Positions 9,952 to 12,149 of a stretch of 12,149 nt of DNA are shown piece by piece. Under the pieces are notes generated by a model. It was not told the origin of the DNA, ran no database searches, and saw nothing but the letters and a program-made list of their open reading frames with translations. The position numbers and the translations under genes are program-made. The first letter of the stretch is position 1. Every line of letters starts with the position of its first letter. This DNA is from Blastocladiella britannica. Taxonomy: Eukaryota; Blastocladiomycota; Blastocladiomycetes; Blastocladiales; Blastocladiaceae. Where the stretch lies: contig MU625086.1 in the NCBI GenBank assembly GCA_025349905.2, positions 1-12,149 of the forward strand, given 5' to 3'.

Positions 9952-10141
9952 TCTTTGTGTAATTGACAACGGAGAGTGAGAAATGAATTGTCGAAATGAT
10001 GAGCCGACATGAGCTAAAATTATCCGCGACGGTGGACCCAGGTGGCGGCCGCCAATCCGCGGGGTGTGGCACCGTACAAAATACGAGATTTTTTTTCCTT
10101 TCCTCTTTCCATACGCGGGACGACAACTGCACCACTATACA
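9952..10141. promoter_or_regulatory. 190-nt shared divergent promoter
   Basis: This gap lies between the start codons of the Rad5-like gene (minus strand) and the FAR-17a/AIG1-like gene (plus strand), so both 5' UTRs and promoters must fit inside it. It contains a GC-rich core with GCGGCCGC (10045-10052), a CCAAT box (10052-10056) and CCGCGG (10057-10062). Towards the plus-strand gene lies a long pyrimidine tract at about 10088-10110, a common feature just upstream of fungal transcription starts. There is no clear TATA box for the minus-strand gene. Regulatory roles are inferred from position and motif only. Confidence 0.6.
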
Positions 10142-11193
10142 ATGTCACAGTCCACCCTCATCCACTCGGGCTCGGCGGCTGCAGCTGATGGCGCCGGCGC
10201 CGCGCCGCCAAAGCACGGCAACGTTCACACATTGCACCAAAAGTTGGTGGCCGGTATCGAGTACCCACGGTCGGCCACCGCCTCCTACGTGCTTCCGCCC
10301 ACCATTCTGGCCGGTGTCCGCTGCTTCTTCTTCACCTACATTTTCGTCATTGGCATCCTGGGCCTTGTGCGCTGGGTTATCAACAAGCCCACGACTGTTC
10401 TGGATTTTGAATACTTTTTCTTGTTTGTTTCCACTATTCTCATTGATTCTCTGCAAGTCCTCATCCCAAGTTAACTTGTAGGTTCACCCATCTCAACTGG
10501 TGGGGGCTGTTTGCATACATGACCTTGACACTGCTCATCACGCGCAAGGCATGGGCCTCGGGATTCCAGGACGATGCGGTCGTGAGCCGAGTGACTGCCA
10601 TTGTACACTCGCTCCTCTACACTTGGAATTGCACGTTCCACCCCATCGTGGTAAGTTATGATATTTGGATTTTGTTGTATTGGAGCAGACACTGATTTAC
10701 ATGATCCAATAAAGGTTGGCGTGTACTGGTGGAAGCTCAGCTCCGGGTTTGGACCTCAGTCAGCGACGGGCAAGCTCGTGTCGGGCTCGCAGCATGGTGC
10801 GTCGGTTGTCATGGTTCTTTTTGAGGTCATTTTCGGTGCCATGTACCTCAACCCATGGGGGATTGCTCCGGTTCTGGTCATTCTCGTGCTCTACACGATC
10901 TGGGCGTGGATCTTTTTCTTTATGTGCGTGTCTTTTTTACTTTTTCATTACGAATCCCCTCATTTGACAACGGAGTTACTTTTACTAGTGGCGACGACTG
11001 GGTGTACAGCTTCCTGGACTACCGTGGCAGTGCTGCCAAGTACATGTACCCGGCGGTGCTGGTTGGCACCGTGATCATGTTCTTCCTGATGATTGGCGTG
11101 CACAAGTTGCGCGGCGCGCTGTACGGCAAGCGGTCGCTCCGGGTACCCGCTGTTGCTTCCCCAACGGTTGAGATCCCAATGTCCCAGGTTTGA
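10142..11193 (+). CDS. FAR-17a/AIG1-like (Rolling-stone-like) six-pass membrane protein (287 aa, 4 exons)
   Basis: Exons: 10142-10422, 10482-10650, 10715-10923 and 10989-11193, totalling 864 nt in frame. Introns are 59, 64 and 65 nt with donors GTTTGT, GTAAGT and GTGCGT. About 50 polar residues precede six hydrophobic segments at roughly 56-79, 93-113, 131-156, 177-193, 200-220 and 240-258. The blocks FTHLNWWGL (95-103), VGVYWW (151-156), QHGAS (176-180) and WVYSFLDY (224-231) follow the FAR-17a/AIG1 pattern. In that family AIG1 and ADTRP hydrolyse FAHFA lipids with a membrane Thr and a His. By eye Thr96 and His177 take these places. The Rolling-stone family shares much of this pattern, so the exact family is not settled. 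An ER or plasma membrane location is likely. ATG 10142 is the first in frame after the pyrimidine-rich leader. Confidence 0.8.
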
Positions 11194-11246
11194 GTTGTCG
11201 CGATTCCATAAGTCCTCTTTCCCATAGAGAATCAATACATTCGTAA
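11194..11246 (+). promoter_or_regulatory. 53-nt gap: 3' region of the membrane gene and promoter/leader of the Emi1-like gene
   Basis: Tandem genes on the same strand are separated by only 53 nt, which must hold the 3' end of one and the 5' leader of the next. A pyrimidine run (11213-11223) and an AATCAATACATTC stretch lie just before the ATG at 11247. No TATA element is evident. The promoter of the Emi1-like gene may therefore extend into the last exon of the membrane protein gene. Confidence 0.4.
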
Positions 11247-11779
11247 ATGCCATCGCCATATCCGGAAACGCTCGCGGAAAAGTACTCGTTCTCAGGTGCT
11301 ATGGGGGCACTGTATACGTGCTATTGTCCGTTACTCTTTCATACGCTGGCCCTGTCCATTCCTAACAGGTAATGGAAAATAAAATGAAAAGCATTCCGGT
11401 ACCAGGCCATGAGCTACTACCGGTATGGACAGAGCACGGATTGCTCTGCGCGTTGGGACCACTTTAAATTCTGTCTTTCCATTCGGACCAAGCCGGACGA
11501 CATTGTCGAGGTACTCGTTCTTGTTATATCGATCGATCGTCTCAATTGACTCCAATGAATAATAACTCAGACAATGGTGGCCGAGCGCGAGACACGACTG
11601 GCCCGCGAGCAAGCAGCCAAACCGAGCTCCCTGGACGTTTGGGAGCTGCGGGACAAGGTACTCCTCTTGCTTTTTTTAGAAGAATGAAATGAGGCAGCAC
11701 AACTGACGCGTCCCATTGCCAGCCCCCAGCCAATTTCCCGCCGGACGTGGCAGAGTGGGCAACTGGGCACCGCGAGTAA
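11247..11779 (+). CDS. EMI1-like: Emi1/C22orf39-family (DUF3128) small protein (113 aa, 4 exons)
   Basis: Exons: 11247-11325, 11392-11510, 11571-11657 and 11723-11779, totalling 342 nt in frame. The spliced protein contains MSYYRYGQ (33-40), then C44-x9-C54 in a DCSARWDHFKFCL block, a Lys/Arg/Glu-rich helix, and PSSLDVWELR near the C-terminus. This order is typical of fungal DUF3128 proteins such as yeast Emi1, needed for full early-meiotic gene induction, and animal C22orf39 (PANTS). Family members usually carry twin CX9C motifs, a mark of proteins linked to the mitochondrial intermembrane space. Here the first pair is reduced to F15-x9-C25. Intron 1 has weak sites (GTCCGT and AAAAG) but is required, because read-through hits a TAA at 11370-11372. 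Introns 2 and 3 use GTACTC and CAG or CCAG. Confidence 0.85.
11326..11391 (+). other. Intron 1 of the Emi1-like gene, unusual splice sites
   Basis: These 66 nt join TCY to SFRYQAMSYYRYG so that Cys25 sits ten residues before the YYRYG block, matching family spacing. The donor GTCCGT is the weakest GT in the window, and the acceptor AAAAG lacks a pyrimidine tract. A CTAAC branch-like site (11362-11366) lies about 25 nt upstream of the acceptor. The more attractive donor GTAATG at 11369 cannot be joined in frame to the conserved exon. Confidence 0.7.
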
Positions 11780-11951
11780 AGGCCGTGTATTCTCTCTCTT
11801 TTGACGTGGAATATTGTGGATTTTGCCCCAAACTGAACACCCCAACTTCCACATTCCACAAAAAGTTCTTTCCACAAAAGTTCCACAACATGATTTAACA
11901 CTACAAATTCACCCCCCTCTCAAGATTTTTTTTTTCTCCAAATAAATTGTC
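11780..11951 (+). promoter_or_regulatory. Intergenic region with repeated TTCCAC motif, upstream of the last gene
   Basis: These 172 nt separate the Emi1-like stop from the ATG at 11952. They hold TGACGTGG (11802-11809), which resembles ATF/CREB or unfolded-protein-response elements, overlapped by GTGGAA (11806-11811). Four TTCCAC copies then follow on the plus strand (11847, 11854, 11870 and 11881). A T9 run flanked by C-rich sequence (about 11926-11940) and AAATAAATTG lie just before the start codon. The region serves as the 3' end of one gene and the promoter of the next. Confidence 0.5.
11847..11886 (+). repeat. Four short direct copies of TTCCAC within 40 bp
   Basis: Exact TTCCAC hexamers start at 11847, 11854, 11870 and 11881. 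Three of them are extended as TTCCACA, and two as TTCCACAAAA. A reverse-orientation copy (GTGGAA) is at 11806-11811. The cluster sits between two genes, so it may be a binding-site array, but it could also be simple AC-rich drift. Confidence 0.6.
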
Positions 11952-12040
11952 ATGGCCCGCACAGCAGGGACTACTTCCCGCGCGACTACTGTAATCCCCC
12001 TCCGCGCCTGTCCCCTCCGCCTCGGTCAGCGCCCAATACG
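11952..12040 (+). CDS. First exon of an unidentified gene with a presequence-like N-terminus (partial)
   Basis: The ATG at 11952 is followed by GCC, a good start context, after an AT-rich leader. The first 29-30 residues (MARTAGTTSRATTVIPLRAC, then PLRLGQRPIR) are rich in Arg, Thr and Ser and have no acidic residue, as in mitochondrial presequences. At 12041 a GTGTTT donor-like site with a T run begins a probable intron. The best acceptor I see is CAAG at 12111-12114, after a CTGAC branch-like site, which would keep the frame open to the window end. Without splicing the frame stays open but stops with TGA at 12138-12140, giving 62 aa. The product is unknown. Confidence 0.4.
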
Positions 12041-12149
12041 GTGTTTTTTTTTTGAGAGAATCCAGCTGACACTGACCACGGCGCGCGACATTCATGCAAC
12101 CTCGGCCACTCAAGATCGGCGAATTGCGCACTGTTACTGAGAACCTTCT

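Noticed and set aside
9952..9969. Rad5-like frame extended upstream of 9951
   Set aside because: The open frame continues six codons to a TTG, but there is no ATG there; the first ATG is at 9951.
11369..11405. GTAATG...CCAG as intron 1 of the Emi1-like gene
   Set aside because: It would be only 37 nt, and the join gives AGG CCA TGA, stopping at once and losing the conserved YYRYG and CX9C blocks.
11723..11729. Alternative acceptor CCCCCAG at 11729 for the last Emi1-like exon
   Set aside because: Using it changes the frame and loses the short PPANFPPDVAEW end that continues naturally from WELRDK; the acceptor at 11722 keeps phase 0.
1..12149. CRISPR array, tRNA/rRNA, transposon, phage or prokaryotic defence system
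   Set aside because: No regularly spaced repeats, cloverleaf-like sequence, terminal inverted repeats or transposase motifs were seen. The SNF2-like helicase is a nuclear Rad5-type protein with spliceosomal introns, not a prokaryotic defence helicase.

Overview
This is a eukaryotic nuclear window. Exons are GC- and CpG-rich. They are interrupted by short AT-rich GT-AG introns, 14 of which I can place (54-83 nt), often with a T run soon after the donor and a CTAAC/CTAAT/CTGAC-like branch site near the acceptor. Intergenic gaps are tiny (49-221 nt). The compact layout, a Rad5-type helicase and an Emi1/DUF3128 gene suggest a fungus, perhaps an early-diverging GC-rich lineage such as Blastocladiomycota or Chytridiomycota. 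The phylum is inference only.

Layout. At 1-63 (+) is the last exon of an unidentified gene with a Lys/Ala-rich tail. At 285-6282 (+) is a six-exon gene for a protein of about 1891 aa. It has a long Ser/Ala-rich disordered N-terminal half, a HEAT/ARM-type helical repeat block (about residues 935-1340), and a disordered C-terminal region with a helical stretch, a Gln-rich tract and a cluster of R-R-x-S sites. At 9951-6332 (-) is a four-exon Rad5/HLTF-family gene (1147 aa) with a UBA-like N-terminus, a HIRAN-like region and a SNF2 helicase with an embedded C3HC4 RING. It converges on the HEAT gene with 49 nt between stop codons.

Divergent from it, across a 190-nt shared promoter, is a four-exon gene at 10142-11193 (+) for a 287-aa six-pass membrane protein of the FAR-17a/AIG1 (Rolling-stone-like) type. 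At 11247-11779 (+) is a four-exon gene for a 113-aa Emi1/C22orf39-family (DUF3128) protein whose first CX9C cysteine is Phe. From 11952 another gene starts, with a basic, acid-free N-terminus like a mitochondrial presequence. It runs off the window or into an intron.

The genes do not form an evident pathway: DNA-damage tolerance, lipid/membrane and mitochondrial-type functions are simply neighbours. I see no CRISPR array, tRNA, rRNA, transposon or prokaryotic-type operon. The least-explained object is the large HEAT-repeat protein. The most testable oddities are a stop-free 63-nt intron placed inside the helicase ATP-binding motif, the UBA-like domain on Rad5, and the altered cysteine motif of the Emi1-like protein.
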